This document shows positions 42,080 to 50,538 of a DNA stretch of 64,000 bases, one piece after another; position 1 is the stretch's first letter; each line of letters starts with the position of its first letter. The notes under the pieces are model-generated. The model was not told where the DNA came from. It saw only the letters and a program-made list of their open reading frames with translations, and searched no databases. The translations under genes were made by a program, and so were the position numbers. Origin of the DNA: Paracoccus lichenicola (GTDB lineage: Bacteria > Pseudomonadota > Alphaproteobacteria > Rhodobacterales > Rhodobacteraceae); assembly GCF_009708075.1 (NCBI RefSeq), contig NZ_WMBT01000010.1, positions 83,836-147,835 on the forward strand, in the 5' to 3' direction.

Positions 42080-42583
42080 ATGTCACGTCTGTTCTTCGCC
42101 ACGCTTGAGAACGCGCTCAAGGTGATGCTGGCGCTGATGGTGGTGCTGGTCTTCGGCAACGTCATCCTGCGCTACGGCTTCAATTCCGGCATCACCATGT
42201 CCGAGGAGCTGTCGCGCTTCCTGTTCGTCTGGCTGATCTTCCTGGGGGCGTTCCTGACGCTGCGGGAACGCGCGCATCTGGGCGTGAACGGGCTTGTCCG
42301 GCTGTTGCCCTATCGGGGCCAGCGGGCGGTGCGGATCTTCGGGGACGCGGCCTCGCTTTTGTGCTGCATCCTGCTGGGCCTTGGCGCCTGGCGGCAGGTG
42401 CTGGACAACATGCAGAACCATTCGCCCGTCGCGGGCATCCCGATGGGGGTGGTCTATTTCTCGTGCGTGGCCTCCAGCGTCGGCATGGCGGCGCTGTTCG
42501 CCCGGTCGGTCCTTCAGGTGGCGACCGGCCGGATCCCCGACGACGAGATCTTCGCCAGCCATGGCGAGGAGCTGATCGAGTGA
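42080..42583 (+). CDS. dctQ: TRAP transporter small permease DctQ
   Basis: 167 residues with four hydrophobic helices. MSEELSRFLFVWLIFLGAFL is the DctQ signature, and the C-terminal pair surrounds VAGIPMGVVYFSCVASSVG. GGGAGGGAATTC places the ribosome site before ATG 42080. It couples DctP to DctM in the inner membrane. Unlike the remnant at 19.3 kb, this one is complete. Confidence 0.9.
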   Translation: MSRLFFATLENALKVMLALMVVLVFGNVILRYGFNSGITMSEELSRFLFVWLIFLGAFLTLRERAHLGVNGLVRLLPYRGQRAVRIFGDAASLLCCILLGLGAWRQVLDNMQNHSPVAGIPMGVVYFSCVASSVGMAALFARSVLQVATGRIPDDEIFASHGEELIE

Positions 42584-42611
42584 CCGTGCGCCTGCAAGAG
42601 GGACAAACCCC

Positions 42612-43892
42612 ATGACCATCGTCGTCTTCGTGGCCTCGCTGTGCGGCGCGATGCTGCTCGGCATCCCCGTGGCCTTCGCGCTTCTTGTCTGCGGCATCGC
42701 CCTGATGTGGCACCTCGACATGTTCGACGTGCAGATCCTGGCCGAGAACGTGCTGGACGGGGCCAACAACTATCCCCTGATGGCGCTGCCCTTCTTCGTG
42801 CTGGCGGGCGAGCTGATGAACGCGGGCGGCGTGTCCAAGCGCATCGTCGGCGTGGCCATCGCGCTGGTGGGCCATGTCCGCGGGGGCCTCGGCTACGTGG
42901 CGGTGCTGGCGGCGCTGGTGCTGGCCTCCATCTCCGGCTCGGCCATTGCCGATTGCGCGGCGCTGGCCGCCGTGGTGATCCCGCTCATGCGCAAGTCGGG
43001 CTATCCGGTGCCGCTTTCGGCGGGCCTGGTGTCCTCGGCCGGGATCGTGGCGCCGCTCTTGCCGCCGTCGATCCCCTTCGTGGTGTTCGGCGTGGCGGCA
43101 GAGCTGTCGGTCACGCGGCTGTTCATGACCGGCATCGCGCCGGGGCTGATGATGGCCGCGACCCTGATGGTCACCTGGTTCTTCTATGCCCGCAAGGACG
43201 ACCGCATGATCGCGCGGCAGACCTTCGACTGGCCGCGCCTGTTCCGCGCCCTGCGCGAGGGGTTTTGGGCGCTGCTGCTGCCCATCGTCATCATCGGCGG
43301 CATGAAGTCCGGCGCCTTCACCCCGACCGAGGCGGGCGTGGTGGCCGTGGTCTATTCGCTGGTGATCGGCATGTTCGTTTACGGCGAGCTGAAGCCGCGG
43401 ATGGTGCCCGACCTGCTGCTGCGCGCCGCCAAGACGGCCAGCACGGTGATGTTCCTGGTGGCCTGCGCCTATGTCTCGGCCTGGCTCATCACGGTGGCCA
43501 ACATCCCGCAAGAGATCGCCGATGTCGTGGCGCCCTACATGGAGAACAAGATCCTCTTCATGTTCATCCTGATGGTGGTGGTGTTCCTGGTGGGCACGGC
43601 GCTGGACCTCACGCCCACCATCCTGATCCTGACGCCGGTGATGATGCCCCTGGTGCGGCAGGCCGAGATCGACCCCTATTACTTCGGGGTGATGTTCATG
43701 ATGAACAACGCCATCGGTCTCATCACGCCCCCGGTGGGGACCGTGCTGAACGTCGTGTCCGGCGTGGCGCGGGTCGAGCTTGACCAGGTGATCCGGGGGA
43801 TGCTGCCGTTCCTTGCGGCCTACACGGCGCTCTTGTTCCTGTTCGTGCTGTTTCCCGACCTCATCCTCGTGCCGGCCTCGTGGCTGCGCTGA
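42612..43892 (+). CDS. dctM: TRAP transporter large permease DctM
   Basis: 426 residues, about twelve membrane segments. LGIPVAFALLVCGIALMW, LPFFVLAGELMNAGGVSKRI, SSAGIVAPLLPPSIPFVVFG and LTPTILILTPVMMPLVRQAE are the conserved DctM motifs, covering both sodium-site halves. It performs Na-driven import of the ligand delivered by DctP. 28 bases after dctQ in the same operon. Confidence 0.93.
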   Translation: MTIVVFVASLCGAMLLGIPVAFALLVCGIALMWHLDMFDVQILAENVLDGANNYPLMALPFFVLAGELMNAGGVSKRIVGVAIALVGHVRGGLGYVAVLAALVLASISGSAIADCAALAAVVIPLMRKSGYPVPLSAGLVSSAGIVAPLLPPSIPFVVFGVAAELSVTRLFMTGIAPGLMMAATLMVTWFFYARKDDRMIARQTFDWPRLFRALREGFWALLLPIVIIGGMKSGAFTPTEAGVVAVVYSLVIGMFVYGELKPRMVPDLLLRAAKTASTVMFLVACAYVSAWLITVANIPQEIADVVAPYMENKILFMFILMVVVFLVGTALDLTPTILILTPVMMPLVRQAEIDPYYFGVMFMMNNAIGLITPPVGTVLNVVSGVARVELDQVIRGMLPFLAAYTALLFLFVLFPDLILVPASWLR

Positions 43893-43946
43893 TCCCGTCG
43901 CGGGCAGACCCTTGCCGCCCGCGCCTTTCTTCCTTTGGCGGACCTC

Positions 43947-44720
43947 ATGACCACTTCCCATTTCGACCTTTCGGGGCGCACGGCGCTTGTCACCGGATCG
44001 ACCCGCGGCCTTGGCCTTGCCTATGCCGAGGGGCTGGCCGCCGCCGGCGCGCGGGTGATCGTCAACGGCACCACGCAGGCGGGCGTTGACGCGGCCCTGG
44101 CGGGCCTGCGCGCCGCGGGCCACGACGACGTGGCGGGCCTTTGCTTCGACGTGGGCGACCCCGCCTCGATCGCCGACGCCTTCGCGCGGCTGGACGCCGA
44201 GGGCGAGGCGGTCGGCATCCTTGTCAACAACGCGGGCATCCAGTCGCGCAACCCGATGGTGGACGTGACGCTGGCCGACTGGCAGCGGGTGCTGGACGTG
44301 AACCTGACCGGCGCCTTTCTGGTGGCCCGAGAGGCCGCGCGGCGGATGATCGCGCGGGGCCAGGGGGGCAAGGTCGTCAACATCGCCTCGCTCACCTCGG
44401 CCGCCGGGCGGGCGACCGTGGCGCCCTATACCGCCTCCAAGGGCGCGCTTGCCGCGATCACCCGGACCATGGCGGTGGAATGGGGTCCGCACGGCATCCA
44501 GTCGAACGCCATCGGTCCCGGCTATATCCTGACCGAGATGAACGCGGCCCTGATCGAGAACAAGGAGTTCGACGCCTGGGTGCGCGCCTCGAACCCGTCG
44601 GGCCGCTGGGGCCGCCCCGAGGAACTGGTGGGCACCGCCATCTTCCTGGCAAGCCCCGCCTCCGATTACGTGAACGGCCAGACCATCTATGTCGATGGCG
44701 GCTGGCTTGCGCAGCTTTGA
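43947..44720 (+). CDS. Short-chain dehydrogenase (gluconate 5-dehydrogenase-like)
   Basis: 257 residues. The NAD(P) motif is ALVTGSTRGLGLAYAEGLAA, LVNNAGIQSRNP is the central NNAG and the catalytic Tyr-Lys is in YTASKGALAAI with the Ser in NIASLTSAAG. DGGWLAQL ends the classical SDR. FDLSGR at the N-terminus is typical of the gluconate 5-dehydrogenase/3-oxoacyl reductase-like SDRs used on sugar acids. It probably interconverts a sugar acid and its keto form. Start ATG 43947, with the operon continuing ten bases after its stop. Confidence 0.87.
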   Translation: MTTSHFDLSGRTALVTGSTRGLGLAYAEGLAAAGARVIVNGTTQAGVDAALAGLRAAGHDDVAGLCFDVGDPASIADAFARLDAEGEAVGILVNNAGIQSRNPMVDVTLADWQRVLDVNLTGAFLVAREAARRMIARGQGGKVVNIASLTSAAGRATVAPYTASKGALAAITRTMAVEWGPHGIQSNAIGPGYILTEMNAALIENKEFDAWVRASNPSGRWGRPEELVGTAIFLASPASDYVNGQTIYVDGGWLAQL

Positions 44721-44730
44721 GGATTAGGCA

Positions 44731-45930
44731 ATGAAGATCACCGCCATCGAGACGCTGCGGACAGAGGAGTTTTCCAACGTCCTGTGGGTGCGGCTGCACA
44801 CCGACGCGGGCCTGATCGGCCTGGGCGAGACCTTCTACGGCGCGGGCGCGGTCGAGGCGCATGTCCACGACGTTCTGGCCGCGCGCCTTCTGGGCCGCGA
44901 TCCCCTGCGCATCGAGGCCCATTCGCGCGAGATGGTGAACCTGCCGATGGCGCAGGCCTCGACGGGGGCGGAATACCGCGCGGCATCCGCCATCGACCTG
45001 GCGCTGTGGGACATTTTCGGCAAGCATTGCGGCCAGCCGGTGCACCAGATGCTGGGCGGGCTGTGCCACGACCGGGTGCCGGTCTACAACACCTGCGCGG
45101 GCTACGGCTATGTGCGGTCGAACCGCATCCGGCCGGTGGACACCTGGAACTTCAGCGCGGACCAGGGTCCCTACGAGGACCTGAACGGCTTCATGACCGA
45201 CGCGGGCGCGCTGGCGGAAAGCCTGCTGGATCAGGGCATCACCGGCATGAAGATCTGGCCCTTCGACCCCGCCGCCATCGAGAACGACGGCCGCTTCATC
45301 ACCGCCGGGCAGATGCGCCGGGCCGTCGAGCCGTTCGAGAAGATCCGCCGCGCCGTGGGCGACCGGATGCAGATCATGGTGGAATTCCATTCGCTGTGGA
45401 ACCTGCCCACCATCAAGCGCATCGCCCGCGTGCTTCAGGACTATGACCCCACCTGGTACGAGGATCCGATCCGCATGAACTCGGTCTCGGCGCTGTCGGA
45501 ACTGGCGGCCAGCACCACGGTGCCGATCTGCGCCTCGGAAACGCTGGGGTCGCGCTTTCCCTACAAGGACATGCTGGAGGCGGGCGCCATCGGCGTCGTC
45601 ATGACCGATCTGGTCTGGACCGGCGGGCTGACCGAAGGGCGCAAGATCGCGGCGCTGGCCGACACCTATCACCGGCCCTATGCGCCCCACGACTGCACCG
45701 GTCCGGTGGCCTATGCGGCGGCGGTGCATTCGGCGCTGTCGCAGCCCAACACGCTGATCCAGGAGTCGGTGCGCGCCTTCTATACCGGCTGGTACAGGGA
45801 ACTGGTGACCGAGGTGCCGCGCATCGAGAAGGGCCACGTCCTGCCGATGGAAGGGCCGGGCCTCGGCACCGAGCTTTTACCGCAGGTGTTCGACCGCCCC
45901 GACCTGACCGTCCGCCGCTCGGCCCTGTAA
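44731..45930 (+). CDS. Enolase-superfamily sugar-acid dehydratase/racemase, substrate unknown
   Basis: 399 residues of the mandelate racemase group. The capping domain starts MKITAIETLRTEEFSNVLWV. Barrel motifs are ITGMKIWPFDPAAI, MVEFHSLWNLPTI, YEDPIRMNS, PICASETLGSR (Glu) and YAPHDCTGPVAYA (His). A tryptophan stands where a second lysine is often found (MKIW). It is not DgoD, whose gene is the first of this operon; two dehydratases suggest that two sugar acids, perhaps epimers, enter the pathway. Close spacing (10 bases) on both sides. Confidence 0.85.
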   Translation: MKITAIETLRTEEFSNVLWVRLHTDAGLIGLGETFYGAGAVEAHVHDVLAARLLGRDPLRIEAHSREMVNLPMAQASTGAEYRAASAIDLALWDIFGKHCGQPVHQMLGGLCHDRVPVYNTCAGYGYVRSNRIRPVDTWNFSADQGPYEDLNGFMTDAGALAESLLDQGITGMKIWPFDPAAIENDGRFITAGQMRRAVEPFEKIRRAVGDRMQIMVEFHSLWNLPTIKRIARVLQDYDPTWYEDPIRMNSVSALSELAASTTVPICASETLGSRFPYKDMLEAGAIGVVMTDLVWTGGLTEGRKIAALADTYHRPYAPHDCTGPVAYAAAVHSALSQPNTLIQESVRAFYTGWYRELVTEVPRIEKGHVLPMEGPGLGTELLPQVFDRPDLTVRRSAL

Positions 45931-45940
45931 GGAGGCATTC

Positions 45941-46972
45941 ATGCAAGCCGTCGTCATCCACGCCCCCCACGACCTCCGCCTGGAGGACCGCCCCCTTCCC
46001 GTCCCCGGTCCGGGCGAGGTGCTGGTCCGCGTCCGCGCGGGGGGCATCTGCGGGTCGGACCTGCATTACTATCACAACGCGGGCTTCGGCACCGTGCGGA
46101 TCCGGGAACCCATGGTGCTGGGCCACGAGGCCGCCGGAGAGATCGCCGCCCTGGGCGAGGGCGTGACCGGCCTTGCCCTGGGCCAGCGCGTCGCCATCAA
46201 TCCGTCCCGCCCCGTGGGCGACGACGAATACATCCGCGAAGGAATGCGCCAGCACGCGATGGACATGCGCTTCAACGGTTCGGCCATGCGCATCCCGCAC
46301 GAGCAGGGCTTCTTCCGCGAGGCGGTGGCGGTGCCCGCTGCCCAGGCCGTGCCCGTCCCCGACGGCACCCCCTTCGAGGTGGCCGCCTGCGCCGAGCCGC
46401 TGGCGGTGGCGCTGCACGCCGTGCGCCAGGCGGGAAGCCTGACGGGCAAGCGGGTGCTGGTGACGGGGGCGGGCGCCATCGGCTGCCTGGTGATCCTTGC
46501 CGCCCGCCATGCCGGCGCGGCGGAAATCATCGCCACCGACATCGCCGACCCCGCGCTTGTCACTGCGGCCAAGGTCGGCGCCGACGTGACGCTGAACACC
46601 GCGGCGGACGCCGGGGCGCTCGACCGCTTCAAGGCGGACAAGGGGCGGGTGCACGTGGCCTTCGAATGTTCGGGGGCCGGGGCGGTGCTGGCGTCGCTTC
46701 TGGACGTGGTGCGCCCGCGCGGCACCATCGTCGCGGTCGGCCTGGGGCGCGACGTGACGCTGCCCATCGCGCCCATCGTGACCAAGGAACTGGTGATCCG
46801 CGGCACCTTCCGCTTCGACGCCGAGTTCGCCTGGGCGGCCGACCTGCTGGGTTCGGGCCGCATCGACGTGACCCCCCTGCTGTCCGCGCAGATCCCCGCC
46901 GCCCGCGCGGTCGAGGCCTTCGAGCTTGCCACCGACCGCGCCCGCGCGGTCAAGGTGCACCTGACCTTCTGA
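45941..46972 (+). CDS. L-idonate 5-dehydrogenase-like zinc alcohol dehydrogenase without the structural zinc site
   Basis: 343 residues. Catalytic zinc residues Cys37 (GGICGSDLHYY) and His62-Glu63 (VLGHEAAG) are present, and the NAD fold VLVTGAGAIGCLVILAAR is normal. HNAGFGTVRIREPMVLGHE is characteristic of L-idonate/sorbitol-type enzymes. The lobe that usually holds four structural-zinc cysteines reads RPVGDDEYIREGMRQHAMDM: Val92, Asp95, Ile98 and Ala106 replace Cys. It probably oxidises a sugar acid at C5 to 5-ketogluconate-like products. Last gene of the operon. Confidence 0.85.
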   Translation: MQAVVIHAPHDLRLEDRPLPVPGPGEVLVRVRAGGICGSDLHYYHNAGFGTVRIREPMVLGHEAAGEIAALGEGVTGLALGQRVAINPSRPVGDDEYIREGMRQHAMDMRFNGSAMRIPHEQGFFREAVAVPAAQAVPVPDGTPFEVAACAEPLAVALHAVRQAGSLTGKRVLVTGAGAIGCLVILAARHAGAAEIIATDIADPALVTAAKVGADVTLNTAADAGALDRFKADKGRVHVAFECSGAGAVLASLLDVVRPRGTIVAVGLGRDVTLPIAPIVTKELVIRGTFRFDAEFAWAADLLGSGRIDVTPLLSAQIPAARAVEAFELATDRARAVKVHLTF

Positions 46973-47079
46973 TCGGGCCGCTGCGTGTCGGGCGGGACGC
47001 CGCGCCACCCCGGGATCCCCGCGCCGCGCGGCATCGGGAAGGGGATGACGTTCGTCCTGGAACCTGCCAAGGTCGTGGC

Positions 47080-47976
47080 ATGATCGTCCGTCCCCGTCCC
47101 GGCCTGCTGACGCTGTTCTTCGTCCTCAAGGGGTCGATCATCCTGCGGACCTGGCCGCATCTGGCCGCGGTGGGCGCGCTGTCCGTGATCGTGGTGGCCG
47201 CGCATCGCCACGCGCCCCAGATCGTGCCGGGGATCAATCCCGCGCCCCTGACGCTGATCGGCATCGCGCTGTCCGTGTTCCTCAGCTTTCGCAACAACGC
47301 CTGCTATGACCGCTGGTGGGAGGCGCGCAAGCTGTGGGGCCAGATCATCCAGTCGGCCCGCGACATCGCCCGCCAGACGGTCGTTCTGGACAAGGGGCCG
47401 GACGACGTGTCGCCCGAGCGGCGCGAGATCCTGACGGCGATCATCGCCTTCGGCCATGCCGCCGTCGGGCAGTTGCGGCACGGGACCGGCACCCGGGCCG
47501 CCGGCGGGCCGGCCCTGTTCGCCGCGCCCGCCGACACGATCCTGCACCCCGTCGCCGCGAGAGTCGGGCTGTTGTCGCGCCAGGGCCGCCTTGTCCCGGT
47601 CGAGGCGCTGGCCCTGAACGGCAGCCTGGGCCACCTGACGCAGGCCCTGGTCGGCTGCGAGCGCCTGTCGAACACGCCCTTGCCCTTTGCCTATACGCTG
47701 CTTCTGCATCGCACGGCCTATCTGTTCTGCTTCCTGCTGCCCTTCGGGCTGGCCGACATGATGGGCTGGTCCACCCCGCTGGCCGCCATGCTGGTCGCCT
47801 ATACCTTCTTCGGCCTGGACGCCCTGGGCGAGGAACTCGAGGAACCCTTCGGCCTGCTGCCGAACAACCTTCCCATCTCGGCCTATGCCGCGGTGATCGA
47901 GATCCACCTGCGCTCGGCCATGGGGGAAACGGATCTGCCGCCGATGCCCGTCCCGCAGGATTACGTGCTGACGTGA
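47080..47976 (+). CDS. Bestrophin-family (UPF0187) channel-like membrane protein
   Basis: 298 residues. ALSVFLSFRNNACYDRWWEA is the family signature (FRNxxxYxRWWEAR), preceded by two helices. DALGEELEEPFGLLPNNLPI near the C-terminus is the second diagnostic motif. Bacterial bestrophins are pentameric ion channels of the inner membrane. ATG 47080 directly starts MIVRPRPGLLTLFFVLKGSI. It lies between the sugar-acid operon and the flavin reductase, with no evident functional link to either. Confidence 0.88.
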   Translation: MIVRPRPGLLTLFFVLKGSIILRTWPHLAAVGALSVIVVAAHRHAPQIVPGINPAPLTLIGIALSVFLSFRNNACYDRWWEARKLWGQIIQSARDIARQTVVLDKGPDDVSPERREILTAIIAFGHAAVGQLRHGTGTRAAGGPALFAAPADTILHPVAARVGLLSRQGRLVPVEALALNGSLGHLTQALVGCERLSNTPLPFAYTLLLHRTAYLFCFLLPFGLADMMGWSTPLAAMLVAYTFFGLDALGEELEEPFGLLPNNLPISAYAAVIEIHLRSAMGETDLPPMPVPQDYVLT

Positions 47977-47982
47977 CGCCAG

Positions 47983-48007
47983 GGCGGCCACGGGTTGCCC
48001 GGCCGCC
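47983..48007. terminator. Hairpin between convergent bestrophin and flavin reductase genes
   Basis: GGCGGCC (47983-47989) and GGCCGCC (48001-48007) with an 11-base loop, in the 33-base gap between the two stop codons. It could terminate both directions; no T-run. Confidence 0.4.
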
Positions 48008-48009
48008 TG

Positions 48010-48528
48010 TCAGCCCAGCCGTCGATAGCGGCCATCGCGATAAAGCAGGGGATCGGCCGGCGAGGGTTCCCAAAGCCCCCTGACCTGCCCGATCAGGATC
48101 GCATGGGTCGGAGACGGCAATTCCTCGCGCAGGTCGCAATCGAAGATGCAGGCCGCATGGCGGCTTGCCGGGGCGCCCGTTTCCATCACCGCCCAGTCCC
48201 CGTCCCGGAACCGGGCCTCGCCATGCAGCCCGGCGCGGCCGGCAAAGGTGTCGGCCAGGTCCGTCTGGGATTCGGACAGGACGTTCAAGGCGAAGTGACC
48301 GGCGGCACGGACAACCGCCAGCGCCGCGGAGTGCGCGTGAAGACAGGCCAGCACCGAGGGGGGATCGTCGGACAGCGAGCAGGCGGCAGTGATCGTGACG
48401 CCCGCGCGGACCCCCGCATGTGACGCCGTCAGGATCGCCACGGTCGAGGCGGGCTTGCGCATCGCCCGGCGAAACGCCGACGGATCGACGCCGGGCCGGG
48501 CGATGTGCAGGATAGGCTGTTCGGGCAT
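48010..48528 (-). CDS. Flavin reductase domain protein (FADH2/FMNH2 supplier of a two-component monooxygenase)
   Basis: 172 residues from ATG 48528. The HpaC/RutF-type motifs are FRRAMRKPASTVAILTA, GVTITAACSLSDDPPSVLAC, HFALNVLSESQTDLADTFAG and a C-terminal GRYRRLG. Such proteins use NAD(P)H to reduce free flavin and pass it to a separate oxygenase. The HpaB-family oxygenase at 51742-53217 is the evident partner in this region. It is divergent from the NicX-like gene across a 236-base promoter region carrying repeated TGGTTG boxes. Confidence 0.88.
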   Translation of the reverse strand: MPEQPILHIARPGVDPSAFRRAMRKPASTVAILTASHAGVRAGVTITAACSLSDDPPSVLACLHAHSAALAVVRAAGHFALNVLSESQTDLADTFAGRAGLHGEARFRDGDWAVMETGAPASRHAACIFDCDLREELPSPTHAILIGQVRGLWEPSPADPLLYRDGRYRRLG

Positions 48529-48596
48529 GGGCGGATCCTTCTTCTGCCATGGCGATGTCCTGCGACGGCAGCGCCCCCCGATCAATCCGGGATGCC

Positions 48597-48612
48597 TGGT
48601 TGCGTTTGGTTG
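48597..48612. promoter_or_regulatory. TGGTTG direct repeat upstream of flavin reductase
   Basis: TGGTTGCGTTTGGTTG: two identical hexamers exactly 10 bases apart, about 70 bases upstream of the flavin reductase ATG (reverse strand). The same arrangement recurs at 48737-48752 and 62810-62825, so it is a candidate operator of the regulon. Confidence 0.55.
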
Positions 48613-48724
48613 GGCCACCGGGATGCACCTTGCATCATCAGGATGGATCGGGATGCCCAAAAAATTAGCGCGGGAAGGGCGTTTTTGCAGCCGGGACCCC
48701 CCGCCGGATTGACGCCGGGCACGA

Positions 48725-48754
48725 CAACCAAAAAACTGGTCTTCAATGGTTGAA
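48725..48754. promoter_or_regulatory. Operator-like boxes just upstream of nicX-like gene
   Basis: CAACCA (48725-48730) faces TGGTTG (48747-48752) as an inverted pair. TGGTCTTCAATGGTTG (48737-48752) is a direct repeat with 10-base pitch. TTCAA-TGG-TTGAA (48742-48754) is itself symmetric. The boxes reach to the ribosome site GAAGGG, so binding would block initiation. Confidence 0.5.
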
Positions 48755-48764
48755 GGGATAGCGG

Positions 48765-49820
48765 ATGGCGACGCAGTTCGAGATGGTGAAACTCTTCAGG
48801 GCAGAACTGGACCTGTGCAAGCTCACGCCGCGGGAAACGGTCGTCGTCCTGACCGAAGGCGACATCCGTGCGGATTACGCGCAGGCGATGATGCTGGCGG
48901 CCCGGGAAATCGGCGCCACGGTCTTTCGGATCACCGTCCCGGAACGCGAGCGGCGCGAGATGCGGCAAACGGTCGGCCGCACCGCCATCGCGGGAAACCT
49001 GCCGGTCATCGACGCCCTGAAGCGGGCCGATCTGGTGGTCGATCTGATGGGGATGCTTTTCAGCCACGAGCAGAACGAGATCTGTGCCGCCGGAACGCGG
49101 ATGCTCTTTGTCCACGAGCCGTTCGACATCCTGGCCAAGAACTTCCCGACGCCCGATCTGCGGCGGCGGGTCGAACATGGCGAACGCCTGCTGGCGGCGG
49201 CCAGGGTCATGCGCATCACGTCCCGATCGGGGACCGACGTGACCTACCAGCTGGGCCAGTACCGCGTCATGACCCAGTACGGCTATACCGATCAGCCCGG
49301 ACGCTGGGACCACATGGGCACCGGCCAGGTGCTGAGCCAGGCCATCGACGGCAAGGTCGAGGGCAAGGTCGTCATCATGCCGGGCGACGTGATCGTGGCC
49401 TTCAAGAACCGCCAGGTGGAATCGCCCGTCACCCTGACGATCAAGGCCGGCCATGTCACCGCAATCGAGGGCGACGGCATGGACGCCGCGCTGATGGCGG
49501 ATTTCATGGAAAGCTTCGACGACCCCCGTGCTTATGCGGTCAGCCATATCGGCTGGGGGCTGCTCGGTTCGGCGACATGGTACGACAACGTCATCACCGA
49601 CACGCGGCCCCTGGAAATCGGGGTCAACTCGCTCAGCTATCATGGCAACGTGCTGTTCTCGCTGGGACCGAACAGCGAACTGGGCGGCAACAACGACACG
49701 GCCTGCCACCTCGACATCCCGCTGCGCAAGGCGACGCTGACGCTGGACGGGCAGGTCATCGTCGATAACGGCCGCATGGCCATCCCCGAGATGCAGTTCA
49801 CGCCGGCCCCGGCGCATTGA
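48765..49820 (+). CDS. nicX: 2,5-dihydroxypyridine 5,6-dioxygenase (NicX)-like ring-opening enzyme
   Basis: 351 residues of the NicX/aminopeptidase-T-like family. His261 (AVSHIGWGL) and His315-x-Asp317 (ACHLDIPL) sit close to His265, His318 and Asp320, the iron ligands of Pseudomonas putida NicX as I recall. ELGGNND and YHGNVLFSLG flank the site. NicX cleaves 2,5-dihydroxypyridine with O2 to N-formylmaleamate in nicotinate and hydroxypyridine breakdown. First gene of an operon with an isochorismatase-family hydrolase and an FAD-synthetase-like gene. GAAGGG precedes ATG 48765. The exact ring substrate is inferred. Confidence 0.83.
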   Translation: MATQFEMVKLFRAELDLCKLTPRETVVVLTEGDIRADYAQAMMLAAREIGATVFRITVPERERREMRQTVGRTAIAGNLPVIDALKRADLVVDLMGMLFSHEQNEICAAGTRMLFVHEPFDILAKNFPTPDLRRRVEHGERLLAAARVMRITSRSGTDVTYQLGQYRVMTQYGYTDQPGRWDHMGTGQVLSQAIDGKVEGKVVIMPGDVIVAFKNRQVESPVTLTIKAGHVTAIEGDGMDAALMADFMESFDDPRAYAVSHIGWGLLGSATWYDNVITDTRPLEIGVNSLSYHGNVLFSLGPNSELGGNNDTACHLDIPLRKATLTLDGQVIVDNGRMAIPEMQFTPAPAH

Positions 49821-49827
49821 GGATCCC

Positions 49828-50538
49828 ATGGAACTGTCCGACAAGACCGCGCGCCAGATGTTTCAGGAACTGCGCGACGATCCGAACCGCCTGATCTACG
49901 ACTTCGGCAAGCGCCCCATGCTGATCAACGTCGATCTGCAATGCGCCTATACCCGGCCGGACACCTACGTCACCGCCTACGAGACCGATCCCGGGCAATG
50001 CGATTACGTGAACCGCCTGGCCCGGCGGCACCGGATCCTGGGCCTGCCCGTCGTCTGGACCCATGTCGGCTTTTCCGAGGATGGCGCCGATTGCGGCATC
50101 TTCGGCAGCCGCGACGACACCCCCGACAGCCTGCAGAACATCAAGCTGGGGTCGCCCCGGGCCGCGCTGGATCCGCGCCTGGACGTGCAAAGGGGCGACA
50201 TCGTGCTGAACAAGAAGATGCCCTCGGCCTTCTTCGAGACGCATCTGCAATCGCTGGCGACCTTTCACGGGATCGACACCATCGTCGTGACCGGCGGCTC
50301 GACCTCGGGCTGCGTGCGGGCGACGGTGGTGGATGCGCTGTCGCGCAGCTTCCGGGTCGTCGTGCCCGAGGAATGCGTGGCCGACCTGCACGAAAGCCCG
50401 CACTTCGCCAACCTTTACGACATGATGAAGAAATATGCTCGTGTCTGTTCCTTCGCCGAAACCGACGCCTGGCTCGCTTCGCTTCGATCCGGCGCCCGGG
50501 GTGGCCGCATCCAGCGCGCGGCTGCCCCATCTGCATGA
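49828..50538 (+). CDS. Isochorismatase-family amidohydrolase (maleamate/N-carbamoylsarcosine amidase-like)
   Basis: 236 residues. The cysteine-hydrolase triad is visible: Asp36 in LINVDLQCAY, Lys129/130 in LNKKMPSAF and Cys162 in GSTSGCVRATVVDA, with the cis-peptide just before it. NicF, which turns maleamate into maleate and ammonia after NicX, belongs to this family; N-carbamoylsarcosine amidase is the closest other type. The gene starts seven bases after the NicX-like stop. Its last ~100 bases overlap the start of the next gene in another frame; the conserved domain ends near residue 215, so the tail may be dispensable. Confidence 0.82.
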   Translation: MELSDKTARQMFQELRDDPNRLIYDFGKRPMLINVDLQCAYTRPDTYVTAYETDPGQCDYVNRLARRHRILGLPVVWTHVGFSEDGADCGIFGSRDDTPDSLQNIKLGSPRAALDPRLDVQRGDIVLNKKMPSAFFETHLQSLATFHGIDTIVVTGGSTSGCVRATVVDALSRSFRVVVPEECVADLHESPHFANLYDMMKKYARVCSFAETDAWLASLRSGARGGRIQRAAAPSA

